NCBI GenBank assembly: GCA_023136305.1
Contig: JAGLSF010000155.1
Coordinates: 1 to 5,387, forward strand
Source: Spirochaetota bacterium
GTDB lineage: Bacteria; Spirochaetota; B62-G9; DRHN01
Direction: 5' to 3'
Length of the DNA: 5,387 bases
In this document: positions 1-5,387 of the stretch, in pieces
Numbering within the stretch: position 1 is the stretch's first letter
Layout of the letters: each line of letters begins with the position of its first letter
The notes under the pieces: model-generated
What the model was told of the DNA's origin: nothing
The model's input: the letters and a program-made list of their open reading frames with translations, nothing else
The model's database searches: none
Program-made: the position numbers and the translations under genes

Positions 1-78
1 TGCACCTCTACAGTATAACAGAAATATCTTCCGCTTCAAAGGGTTTTATACACGGGGAAGGCCCGGCTACATTAGTGA

Positions 79-106
79 TTGACAAACATTTAATTTTCAT
101 TATTAT
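79..106 (+). promoter_or_regulatory. Sigma-70-type promoter of rex
   Basis: A full-consensus -35 box TTGACA lies at 79-84. A good -10 box TATTAT lies at 101-106, with a 16-base A/T-rich spacer. Transcription would start near 112-114, about 20 bases before the chosen rex ATG at 135. An overlapping alternative -10 (ATTATA, 102-107) would give a 17-base spacer. I see no convincing Rex operator (an inverted repeat of the TTGTGAA type) over it, so autoregulation is not supported by the sequence. The assignment is a visual motif match. Confidence 0.7.
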
Positions 107-124
107 AAAACGATACCACGGTAA

Positions 125-129
125 AGAGG
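125..129 (+). promoter_or_regulatory. Ribosome binding site that fixes the rex start
   Basis: AGAGG at 125-129 sits 5 bases before ATG 135. It supports that ATG over the in-frame GTG at 75, which would put the promoter inside the coding region. Confidence 0.7.
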
Positions 130-134
130 CCGGT

Positions 135-770
135 ATGATTCGAGGAAAAGACGGAACGATTATACCGAAGGTTGTCATCGAACGGCTCCCGCGCTATTAC
201 CGCTACTTTGACTGGCTCGACGGCAAAGTCGAGAAGATCTCTTCAAATCGGCTCGGTGAGTATATGGGTGCGTCAGCCTCCCAGGTGCGTCTCGATCTGA
301 GTTATTTCGGCGATTTCGGACAGCAGGGTTACGGTTACAATGTCAAGAAACTCAAGCGAGAGCTCGCAAATATTCTCAGCATCAACTCTAAGACTTCCTT
401 CATCATCATCGGCGCGGGCAATATCGGCAGAGCCATGACTCGCTACAAGGCATTTACCAATTCGGGCTTCAGCCTGAAGGCCATCTTCGATATCAACCCG
501 TCACTCCGTGGCCAGATCATCAGCGGTACGAAAATTCATCACACCGATGAGATGGTGCAGTTTATAGAGAAAAACCAGATCGACATTGCCATACTCGCAA
601 TCCCAAAGGAAGATGCCAATGCGGTTGCGCACTCACTCACCGAAGCCGGTGTGAAGGGCATACTCAACTTTGCCCCCCTCGACCTGAAGGCAGCAGACCA
701 CATCTCGGTGGAAAACATCCATATCATCGATAAGATGCTTGCTCTTTCCTTCATGATAAAGGGCACCTAA
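135..770 (+). CDS. rex: Redox-sensing transcriptional repressor Rex
   Basis: Rex family repressors sense the NADH/NAD+ ratio. With NAD+ or no ligand they bind operators upstream of fermentative, respiratory and hydrogenase genes, and NADH releases them. The 211-residue product has the family's usual length and both domains. The N-terminal winged helix (about residues 11-75) contains LPRYYRYF, the recognition segment SASQVRLDLSYFGDFG (47-62) and GYGYNV. The Rossmann domain has GAGNIG at 93-98 and, after the second strand, an acidic D119 that is typical for binding the NAD ribose. ILNFAPLDL (176-184) and the C-terminal helix ending LSFMIKG match the family's domain-swapped tail. The ATG at 135 was chosen because a ribosome binding site and a promoter lie just upstream. 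The in-frame GTG at 75 would add 20 residues overlapping the promoter. The gene appears monocistronic, with 264 bases before the next gene. Its targets cannot be seen here. Confidence 0.95.
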   Translation: MIRGKDGTIIPKVVIERLPRYYRYFDWLDGKVEKISSNRLGEYMGASASQVRLDLSYFGDFGQQGYGYNVKKLKRELANILSINSKTSFIIIGAGNIGRAMTRYKAFTNSGFSLKAIFDINPSLRGQIISGTKIHHTDEMVQFIEKNQIDIAILAIPKEDANAVAHSLTEAGVKGILNFAPLDLKAADHISVENIHIIDKMLALSFMIKGT

Positions 771-839
771 CAGGACAAATCTCCAGGCCTCTCCCTTCAG
801 CCGCTTCAGTGCACTGTGCTATTCCTCAGTAGTTTTCGC

Positions 840-859
840 CCCACGGGAGTCCCCGTGGG
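840..859. repeat. Perfect 8-bp hairpin, rex 3' intergenic region
   Basis: CCCACGGG (840-847) and CCCGTGGG (852-859) are perfect reverse complements around a 4-base AGTC loop. A second copy of the right arm, CCCGTGG, lies at 886-892 and could pair with the same left arm. No T-run follows on either strand, so a Rho-independent terminator is unlikely. It may be part of an intergenic repeat element. Confidence 0.6.
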
Positions 860-910
860 ACGCGACCGAACAGAGAGAGGAAGTGCCCGTGGTAAAAATC
901 TTCTATAAAG

Positions 911-969
911 TACAGCGTGGCGAGCGCTAATAAAACTCTGTGTTGGGTGCGGCCAAAGGCCGCGCTGTG
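911..969. repeat. Nested inverted repeat with two exclusive pairings
   Basis: Bases 911-921 can pair with 959-969 as an 11-bp helix containing two G-T wobbles. The right side of that helix overlaps a compact hairpin: GCGGCC (949-954), AAA loop, GGCCGC (958-963), extendable outward by three pairs to 946-966. The two structures cannot form together. A smaller AGCG/CGCT pair (914-917 with 925-928) also exists. No protein-coding signal is seen here. The T-rich stretch after 970 makes weak termination of rex transcripts conceivable, but the T-run is 7-25 bases away from the stem, so this is not canonical. Confidence 0.5.
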
Positions 970-975
970 AATTCC

Positions 976-996
976 TTTTGACTTTTGAATTTTTAC
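976..996 (+). repeat. Three tandem T-rich heptads
   Basis: TTTTGAC (976-982), TTTTGAA (983-989) and TTTTTAC (990-996) form an imperfect three-copy heptad array. The first copy contains TTGACT (978-983). With a 17-base spacer this faces TACTTT (1001-1006), which would be a weak promoter for the downstream gene. The match is only 3 of 6 at -10, so the promoter reading is tentative. Confidence 0.5.
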
Positions 997-1004
997 TCAA
1001 TACT

Positions 1005-1048
1005 TTGTACCCACCAACACGAGCGGCGTGTATCATGGGCGGGTACAA
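1005..1048. repeat. 44-base imperfect palindrome enclosing a start codon
   Basis: TTGTACCC (1005-1012) is the perfect reverse complement of GGGTACAA (1041-1048). After one mismatch, CC (1014-1015) can pair with GG (1038-1039). Inside, ACACG (1017-1021) pairs with CGTGT (1027-1031) around an AGCGG loop. The ATG at 1035-1037 lies between the outer and inner stems. It could be a translation-controlling leader hairpin, a protein-binding palindrome or the end of a dispersed repeat; the sequence alone does not decide. Confidence 0.65.
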
Positions 1049-1985
1049 CAGACAAAGATATCACCACTTCGACTTTCCCGGACATACGGGAAGGGTCTCC
1101 ATAGCCCTCGAAGACTCCAGCTTCGCCGATATTGAAGATGGGGAACTGTTCAAAATCGGCAACATAATGGCGAATTTTCTCTACGGACTCCTCCTCGAGA
1201 AGCGTGATATCAGGGAAAGTTCACTCAGCGTCTTTCACTCCATGCTCAAGGACAGCTCACTTCTCCTGGAAGACAAAGACCTGAACGCACTGCTCAAGTT
1301 TTCAAACCGCGCCTTCCACAACGGCGATTATCAGAACTCGCTGTTCCTCTCCCAGCTCATCCTCTCCCGCATCAATCAGGTTATTGACAAGAAGATCGCC
1401 AATGATGACAAAACTATCGACAAGGAAATCATCCACCTTCAGATATCCACGCTGAACTTCATCGGGTATCTCTTCGCAAAAACGGGCAAGAACATAGACT
1501 ATGGCCTTAAACTCACCAAGATAGCTAACACCCTTTTGAACGAGTTCAACGAGAAGGAGGATGAAACAATCGCCCTTCGTGCGGCCATCTACGACACGCT
1601 GGGCTCACTGCATATACAGAAGGAAAATTGGGATGAGGCCATTCGCTTTCTCGAATCGGCCCACGGTTACGATCAGTCACTGCTCGCAGGGGGAGAGGTC
1701 GATGAGATCGGCTTCAGGCTCACCTGCGGTAATCTCGGATACGCCATAGTTCAGAAATGCCGATCCCTGATCAGCGATTCGGGGCAGAAACTCAACATAC
1801 ACCATATCGAGAAGAGCCTAGATAAGGCCCGTCACTACTTCATGATGGTTCAGGTCGAAAAACCGCCCCCCGTTCCGGAAAACCTTCTCACCGATCTTGA
1901 ACTGCACGCTGCAGTGAAACGCATGAAAGAGGGTCTCAAGCTGTGTGATGAGGCAAAACGAGAGCTTCAGCGCCGGCTTATTTAG
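1035..1985 (+). CDS. TPR-like repeat protein of unknown function
   Basis: I do not recognise this as a named gene. The 316-residue product looks soluble, with no signal peptide or membrane segment, and is mostly helical. It has tetratricopeptide-like repeats at about 82-115 (AFHNGDYQNSLFLSQLIL), 137-170 (LNFIGYLFAKTGKNIDYGLK) and 180-214 (YDTLGSLHIQKENWDEAIRF). A degenerate one spans about 225-275 and is interrupted by an insertion. The first 60 residues, with HHFDFPGHTGRV, match nothing I know. TPR arrays normally bind partner proteins, so an adaptor or scaffold role is a guess from fold only. ATG 1035 has no good ribosome binding site and lies inside a palindrome. The in-frame TTG at 978 lies within the T-rich heptads and would add 19 unconvincing residues. 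ATG 1167 is a later alternative. The gene converges with the stress protein gene, 6 bases apart. Confidence 0.7.
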   Translation: MGGYNRQRYHHFDFPGHTGRVSIALEDSSFADIEDGELFKIGNIMANFLYGLLLEKRDIRESSLSVFHSMLKDSSLLLEDKDLNALLKFSNRAFHNGDYQNSLFLSQLILSRINQVIDKKIANDDKTIDKEIIHLQISTLNFIGYLFAKTGKNIDYGLKLTKIANTLLNEFNEKEDETIALRAAIYDTLGSLHIQKENWDEAIRFLESAHGYDQSLLAGGEVDEIGFRLTCGNLGYAIVQKCRSLISDSGQKLNIHHIEKSLDKARHYFMMVQVEKPPPVPENLLTDLELHAAVKRMKEGLKLCDEAKRELQRRLI

Positions 1986-1991
1986 TGCCCC

Positions 1992-2483
1992 TCATGGAAC
2001 GGCCGGGTCACCCGGTACCTTCACCGTGGTTACCGGAACCGGTGAGTGACGCACCACCTTTTCAGCCACACTTCCAATCAAGGCCAGGTTGATACCAGCC
2101 CGCCCGTGTGTCCCCATCACGATAATATCAACCTGATACGCTCTTACCGCATCCAGGATCTTCTCTACGGGATTACCGAATGCGGCATGCGCCTCAACCT
2201 TGATATTGAGTTTCTTATAGTCGGGGAAGTGGCGTTCAAACTCCTTGATAATCTTTTCCTTCCTTCTCTCAATAAGCTCCTCTTCAGAGTATCCCGGCAC
2301 GGTGAACTTCTGCTCGATCATGATCTCGCGGGCAAAACGGATCTGCTCCTGGGGAATAACGTGAAAGGGTATAATCCTTGCCTTGAAACAGGAAGCGATC
2401 TTGATGGCAAGATCAAAGGCATAGAAGGATCGCTCCGAAAAATCGGTAGGTGCCAGTACTGTTTTGATCTCACTGGTAGCCAT
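1992..2483 (-). CDS. Universal stress protein, UspA family
   Basis: A single-domain, cytoplasmic universal stress protein of 163 residues. Family members are small alpha/beta proteins that usually dimerise, bind ATP or related nucleotides and help cells survive starvation, oxidative or energy stress; the exact activity is generally undefined. The N-terminal strand ends in VLAPTDFSE with D14, the conserved adenine-side aspartate. The C-terminal nucleotide-binding motif G-2x-G-9x-G-S is intact at G124, G127, G137 and S138, followed by EKVVRHSPVPV. An ATP-binding type is therefore expected. A charged insert at about 66-90 separates the two halves. The start at 2483 has GAGGA (2491-2495) 7 bases upstream. 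The gene lies 61 bases downstream of folC on the same strand, with no hairpin terminator between, so read-through from folC is possible. A weak -10-like TATAGT on this strand (2525-2530) has no good -35. Confidence 0.92.
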   Translation of the reverse strand: MATSEIKTVLAPTDFSERSFYAFDLAIKIASCFKARIIPFHVIPQEQIRFAREIMIEQKFTVPGYSEEELIERRKEKIIKEFERHFPDYKKLNIKVEAHAAFGNPVEKILDAVRAYQVDIIVMGTHGRAGINLALIGSVAEKVVRHSPVPVTTVKVPGDPAVP

Positions 2484-2544
2484 CTCGTATTCCTCTACAC
2501 AATAAACTGTTTTTTCGATGATACACTATATGGACCGTCTCTCA

Positions 2545-3867
2545 TCACCACTTCTCCATGATGATGCTCCGGGCCGGAGAAGTGGTATAGAAGGACCCGG
2601 TTATGAGAATGATATCAGCGTTGTCCGAATTGTCAACTGCGTAACCAATGGCTTCACGTATGTCCCGCAGAAGCAGGGTATCAGAATGAGCGGAACGGGC
2701 TGCAGCTACAACCGTATCAGTGTCGAGGTCCTTGTGGGTAACCGGATCGGTTATGATGAGCAGGTCCGATACCTGTGCAAGCCGGTTGATGATGCCGGCT
2801 GCGTCCTTGTCCTTCACGATCCCGACAATGGTAACAAGCCGATTATAGGGATAGGACGAACGGAGTGTCTCGACGAGCACGCGTGCAGAATCCTCATTGT
2901 GTGCGGAGTCGAGCAAGAACCGCCGCTTTCCCTCGATGAGTTCAAGCCTGGTGGGTAACTCTAGCGAGGAGAGTGCATGGTGAAGGGCACGGTCAGCCGG
3001 GAGAAGGTTTAAGATCTCGAGACCGAGCAGAGCGGTAACAGCATTCTCAACCTGATGGCGTCCCGCCAGTGAGAGGAAGATTCCGGGTATCCCCTTCCCG
3101 AACACCTCTGCATCAAAGAGGGTCCCCCGCTCCGACGATTCCTGTATCTCGAAGGAACAGTGTGCTTTCACCCGGTACAGGGGGGCCTCCAGTTTCGACG
3201 CTGCAGACGCGAACACATCAGTCACATCGTAGGTCTGATAGCCAAGCACCACCGGTTTACCCGGTTTTATAATCCCTGCCTTCTCACCGGCAATGTCTTT
3301 AATCCGCTCTCCCAGCTTGTCCATGTGGTCATAGCTGATGGGGGTGATGATCGACATGAGTGGGTCACAGAAATTCGTGGAGTCGAAGCGGCCGCCCATC
3401 CCTGTTTCTAAAATGGCGTAGTCGACTTCTTTCTCCTTGAAATATTGGGCGGCCATGGTAGTCAGAATTTCGAATGTGGTTGGCATGCTGTCCCTGTCGA
3501 ACTTGTCGATGAGTGGGGGAAAACGGTTCATGAGGTCGATAAACTCCCCGTCCGATATGGGTTGATCGCAGACAGAAATTCTCTCGTTGATCCGTTCAAT
3601 ATGGGGTGAGGTGAACAAACCGGTGCGCTGAGTGCCGGCCCTGAGGAGTGCATCGAGTATGGTACACACCGAGCCCTTTCCCTTGGTTCCTGCAACGTGT
3701 ATGAAGTGCAGATGGTCCTGCGGGTTACCGAGGAGTTCGAGGAGTTTCACCGTTCGGTCCACATTGTAATGCACGGCACCGTAGGCAAAGGACGAATCCA
3801 CCTCATAGTTGATGAAGCTGTAGAGATAATCTAGGGTTTCGTCGAGGGTGCGCAACACCTGCGCCAT
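2545..3867 (-). CDS. folC: Folylpolyglutamate / dihydrofolate synthase FolC
   Basis: Mur-ligase-family enzyme that adds glutamate to folates with ATP. Many bacterial FolC proteins also make dihydrofolate from dihydropteroate. At 440 residues it is full length. In order: P-loop GTKGKGS (60-66), folate-side loop TGLFTSPH (82-89) followed by RINERISV, ETGMGGRFDSTN (154-165), the metal and ATP region ITPISYDH (174-181), GEKAGIIKPG (194-203) with K196 at the position that is carbamylated in relatives, GRHQVENA (269-276), LPTRLE (304-309, where relatives usually have PGR), and LLDSAHN (318-324). The C-terminal domain ends with LITGSFYT (421-428). Start 3867 has AGGA (3875-3878) 7 bases upstream. 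A strong promoter lies about 65 bases upstream. Whether the enzyme has one or both activities cannot be read from these motifs. Confidence 0.95.
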   Translation of the reverse strand: MAQVLRTLDETLDYLYSFINYEVDSSFAYGAVHYNVDRTVKLLELLGNPQDHLHFIHVAGTKGKGSVCTILDALLRAGTQRTGLFTSPHIERINERISVCDQPISDGEFIDLMNRFPPLIDKFDRDSMPTTFEILTTMAAQYFKEKEVDYAILETGMGGRFDSTNFCDPLMSIITPISYDHMDKLGERIKDIAGEKAGIIKPGKPVVLGYQTYDVTDVFASAASKLEAPLYRVKAHCSFEIQESSERGTLFDAEVFGKGIPGIFLSLAGRHQVENAVTALLGLEILNLLPADRALHHALSSLELPTRLELIEGKRRFLLDSAHNEDSARVLVETLRSSYPYNRLVTIVGIVKDKDAAGIINRLAQVSDLLIITDPVTHKDLDTDTVVAAARSAHSDTLLLRDIREAIGYAVDNSDNADIILITGSFYTTSPARSIIMEKW

Positions 3868-3931
3868 AGGCGATTCCTGGAATCCGATACTTCCTTTTCT
3901 CTATTCACACGGGTCTTTGGATACCGAGCAA

Positions 3932-3960
3932 ATAATAAGAAAGGACCAACTGCCGGTCAA
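3932..3960 (-). promoter_or_regulatory. Sigma-70-type promoter of folC (and perhaps usp)
   Basis: Read on the minus strand, -35 TTGACC (3960-3955) and -10 TATTAT (3937-3932) are separated by exactly 17 bases. Each box matches consensus at five of six positions. Transcription would begin near 3925, leaving a leader of about 58 bases before the folC ATG. It lies in the 192-base divergent gap between folC and prfB. Confidence 0.7.
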
Positions 3961-3983
3961 GAGATATGACCCCAATATTTCAG

Positions 3984-4010
3984 TTGCTTCTGTGCGGTCC
4001 CGTGTATACC
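3984..4010 (+). promoter_or_regulatory. Weak candidate promoter of prfB
   Basis: TTGCTT (3984-3989) and TATACC (4005-4010) lie in the right orientation for prfB, but the spacer is only 15 bases and both boxes are imperfect. This is the best forward candidate seen in the folC-prfB gap. A short A/T inverted repeat follows (4010-4015 with 4022-4027) and is probably not meaningful. Confidence 0.3.
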
Positions 4011-4045
4011 TTTTTACCGAGAAAAAGAACAAACAACTCGTATGA

Positions 4046-4051
4046 AAGGGG
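4046..4051 (+). promoter_or_regulatory. Ribosome binding site that decides the prfB start
   Basis: AAGGGG at 4046-4051 precedes GTG 4060 by 8 bases, a good spacing. The in-frame ATG at 4042 overlaps this element and has only an A-rich, weak upstream region. The in-frame GTG at 4051 is too close to it. Confidence 0.55.
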
Positions 4052-4059
4052 TGACGCGT

Positions 4060-5155
4060 GTGCTCGTGGACTACCGTGAAGAAATTGAGCAGGTGAGGCG
4101 AATTACAGATGAAGGGTGGGGTCGTCTTTGACGTCGACAGCCTCATTCAGCGACGAAAGGATTTCGAAAAGGAACTGAGCAACCCCGAAATATGGAATGA
4201 TAAGGACCGGGCAAAGCAGATCACCCGGGAAATGAAGAAGATAAAGCGTACTATCGAGCCATGGGTCGAGGCCAAGAGAGAGGTGGACGATCTCGTCGAG
4301 CTCTTCAACATGGCCCTCGAAGAGAAGGAGGAGGAGCTCGAACCCGAGATCGTCGACATCCTGCAGACCCTCTCGGTCAGGATCGGAGACCTCGAGAGGC
4401 TTTCCCTGTTTATCGGAGAACACGATAGTGCAAATACATACCTGACCATTCACTCCGGCGCCGGTGGGACCGAGGCCTGCGACTGGGTGAACATGCTCCT
4501 GCGCATGTATTTGCGATGGGCGGAGAAACGCGGGTTTACTACCAGCATCATGGACATTCTGCCCGGTGAAGAGGCAGGCATAAAGTCCGTCACCGCACTT
4601 ATTGAGGGACACTACGCACACGGCTACCTGAAAACAGAAATCGGTATTCACCGGCTCGTTCGCATTTCGCCATTCGATTCAAACAAACGACGGCACACCT
4701 CTTTCGCCTCCGTCTTCTGCACGCCAGAGGTGGAGGACGACATCATCATTGAGATTGATCCCAAGGACCTCAGGATAGATACGTACCGATCACAGGGCGC
4801 CGGAGGCCAGCACGTCAACAAGACCGACTCGGCGGTACGGATTACCCATATCCCGACCGGAATCGTTGCTCAGTGTCAGAACGAGCGATCACAGCACAAG
4901 AACAAAGACATGACCATGAAAATCCTTCGGTCAAAGCTGTACGAACATGAACAGCAGCTCAAGGAGAAGGAACGGGCTGCGCAGGAAAAGAAAAAGAAAG
5001 ACATATCCTGGGGAAATCAGATACGGTCATATGTATTCCAGCCATACACGCTCGTCAAGGACCTGCGAACAGGCGTCGAGATAGGAAACGGTGCAGCAGT
5101 CATGAACGGCGACATCGACGTGTTCATCGAGGCCGCCCTGAAGATGGGTGTCTAG
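4060..5155 (+). CDS. prfB: Peptide chain release factor 2 (programmed +1 frameshift)
   Basis: RF2 reads UGA and UAA in the ribosomal A site and triggers release of the finished protein. The gene is read as 4060-4128 joined to 4130-5155, skipping T4129, which gives 364 residues; E. coli RF2 has 365. The first 23 residues (MLVDYREEIEQV...) come from the zero frame, which stops at TGA 4129-4131; the rest comes from the +1 frame. The stop-codon recognition motif SPF is at 203-205, which marks RF2 and not RF1. The catalytic GAGGQHVNKTDSAVRITH has GGQ at 248-250. Both motifs sit two residues earlier than in E. coli, as expected from the shorter leader. The C-terminal part (ISWGNQIRSYVFQPY, DLRTGVEIGN) is intact. 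Start GTG 4060 rests on the ribosome binding site; ATG 4042 would give 370 residues. The downstream gene follows after 62 bases. Confidence 0.95.
4117..4132 (+). promoter_or_regulatory. RF2 autoregulatory +1 frameshift site
   Basis: The zero frame reads TGG GGT CGT CTT TGA, then C. All classical parts are present: the slippery CTT (4126-4128), the in-frame TGA with a following C (4129-4132), and an internal Shine-Dalgarno-like GGGGT (4118-4122). That element can pair with the 16S anti-SD (one G-U wobble) and is 3 bases before CTT, the E. coli spacing. In the known mechanism, scarce RF2 lets the ribosome pause at UGA and slip from CUU to UUU, continuing at GAC. Abundant RF2 terminates and lowers its own synthesis. 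Confidence 0.93.
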
Positions 5156-5207
5156 ACCCCCCCATACTTCATGAGACCGGGCGTGCCCCCTGCTCCGGTG
5201 CACCAAC

Positions 5208-5212
5208 AGGAG
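5208..5212 (+). promoter_or_regulatory. Ribosome binding site of the gene at 5218
   Basis: AGGAG at 5208-5212 is 5 bases before ATG 5218. It is the main support for this start besides the signal peptide that follows. Confidence 0.7.
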
Positions 5213-5217
5213 AGCCA

Positions 5218-5387
5218 ATGAAGAAGTTCCTTACCCTTCTCCTTCTGGTCCTTTTCATCTCGGTGCATGACACGGGCCTCGGCGACTTCAACATCTTTCT
5301 TCAACGGAAAATAATCGTTGGCTCCCTGGAAAACCTGGGTGAACAGGAGGACAACTATCTCGCCCAAAATCTCAGCGAGCAGCTTCG
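5218..5387 (+). CDS. Exported protein, N-terminal fragment (runs off window)
   Basis: Only the first 56 codons are present and the frame is still open at the window edge. The protein starts with a typical Sec signal peptide: MKK, then a hydrophobic core LTLLLLVLFISV (residues 5-16) and a short polar region with a likely cleavage near residue 22 (...TGLG). There is no lipobox cysteine, so a periplasmic or outer-membrane fate is more likely than a lipoprotein. The mature start, KIIVGSLENLGEQEDNYLAQ (31-50) followed by NLSEQL, resembles the opening of proteins that build a strand, then 'F-x-N-L' and a helix of the 'ALxEEL' type (CsgG/FlgO-like or TolB-N-like domains). This resemblance is weak because the fragment is so short. 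It follows prfB by 62 bases without a visible terminator, so co-transcription is possible. Confidence 0.75.
   Translation, partial: MKKFLTLLLLVLFISVHDTGLGDFNIFLQRKIIVGSLENLGEQEDNYLAQNLSEQL

Noticed and set aside
1..74. Possible tail of an upstream gene
   Set aside because: One frame is open from base 2 to a TGA at 80-82, but about 26 codons without any motif cannot be distinguished from chance.
840..859. Rho-independent terminator for rex
   Set aside because: The stem is good, but no T-run follows on the plus strand and none lies in the right place on the minus strand.
806..1048. 80-codon open frame on the minus strand in the rex-TPR spacer
   Set aside because: It consists of hairpin arms, the T-rich heptads and the palindrome read backwards. 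It is basic and low in complexity, with no domain or ribosome binding site, so it looks like translated repeat sequence.
2003..2015. CCGGG/CCCGG hairpin as a bidirectional terminator between the TPR gene and usp
   Set aside because: It is only a 5-bp stem inside the usp coding end, with no T-run on either side.
2046..2561. 171-codon plus-strand frame opposite the stress protein gene
   Set aside because: It lies almost wholly antisense to a well-supported UspA gene with an intact nucleotide motif. Its own product has no recognisable motif.
3069..3411. Plus-strand frames opposite folC
   Set aside because: They overlap essential FolC motifs on the other strand and show no start signals or family resemblance.
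4129..4131. In-frame TGA in prfB as a disabling mutation or sequencing error
   Set aside because: The surrounding slippery CTT, following C and spaced SD-like element match the known RF2 recoding site exactly, and the rest of the gene is intact.
4103..4651. 182-codon minus-strand frame opposite prfB
   Set aside because: It is a shadow of the RF2 coding sequence. RF2 is beyond doubt from SPF, GGQ and the frameshift site.
5176..5199. ACCGG/CCGGT inverted repeat after prfB as a terminator
   Set aside because: It has 5 bp with a 14-base loop and no T-run, so it cannot be told from chance.

Overview
The window comes from a bacterial chromosome of roughly balanced base composition (about half G+C by eye). 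It carries ordinary housekeeping genes plus one unrecognised repeat protein. Rex (an NADH/NAD+ sensor), a single-domain universal stress protein, FolC and a frameshifted RF2 gene together suggest a Gram-negative anaerobe or facultative anaerobe. The protein style and the repeat-rich intergenic region remind me of Deltaproteobacteria/Desulfobacterota, but that placement is inference and is not shown by any marker here.

Layout: 1-134 holds no callable gene, but contains a strong sigma-70-type promoter and the ribosome binding site for rex (135-770, +). A 264-base intergenic stretch (771-1034) is packed with hairpins and a tandem T-rich heptad. It ends in a 44-base imperfect palindrome (1005-1048) that encloses the start codon of the next gene. 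That gene (1035-1985, +) encodes a 316-residue TPR-like protein of unknown role. It converges with a universal stress protein gene (2483-1992, -) with only 6 bases between the stop codons. The stress protein gene lies 61 bases downstream of folC (3867-2545, -), and the two may share transcripts from a clear promoter at 3932-3960. A divergent region of about 190 bases separates folC from prfB (4060-5155, +), which encodes release factor 2 and needs a programmed +1 frameshift at CTT TGA C (4126-4132). After a 62-base gap, a signal-peptide-bearing protein starts at 5218 and runs off the window.

There is no obvious single pathway. Rex and the stress protein are condition-sensing functions, while FolC and RF2 are housekeeping. 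The best evidence for regulation is the self-regulating frameshift in prfB and the structured leader over the start of the TPR gene. I did not find a mobile element, CRISPR array, tRNA or rRNA, and I see no convincing new multi-gene system. The least explained part is the structured intergenic region together with the TPR gene.
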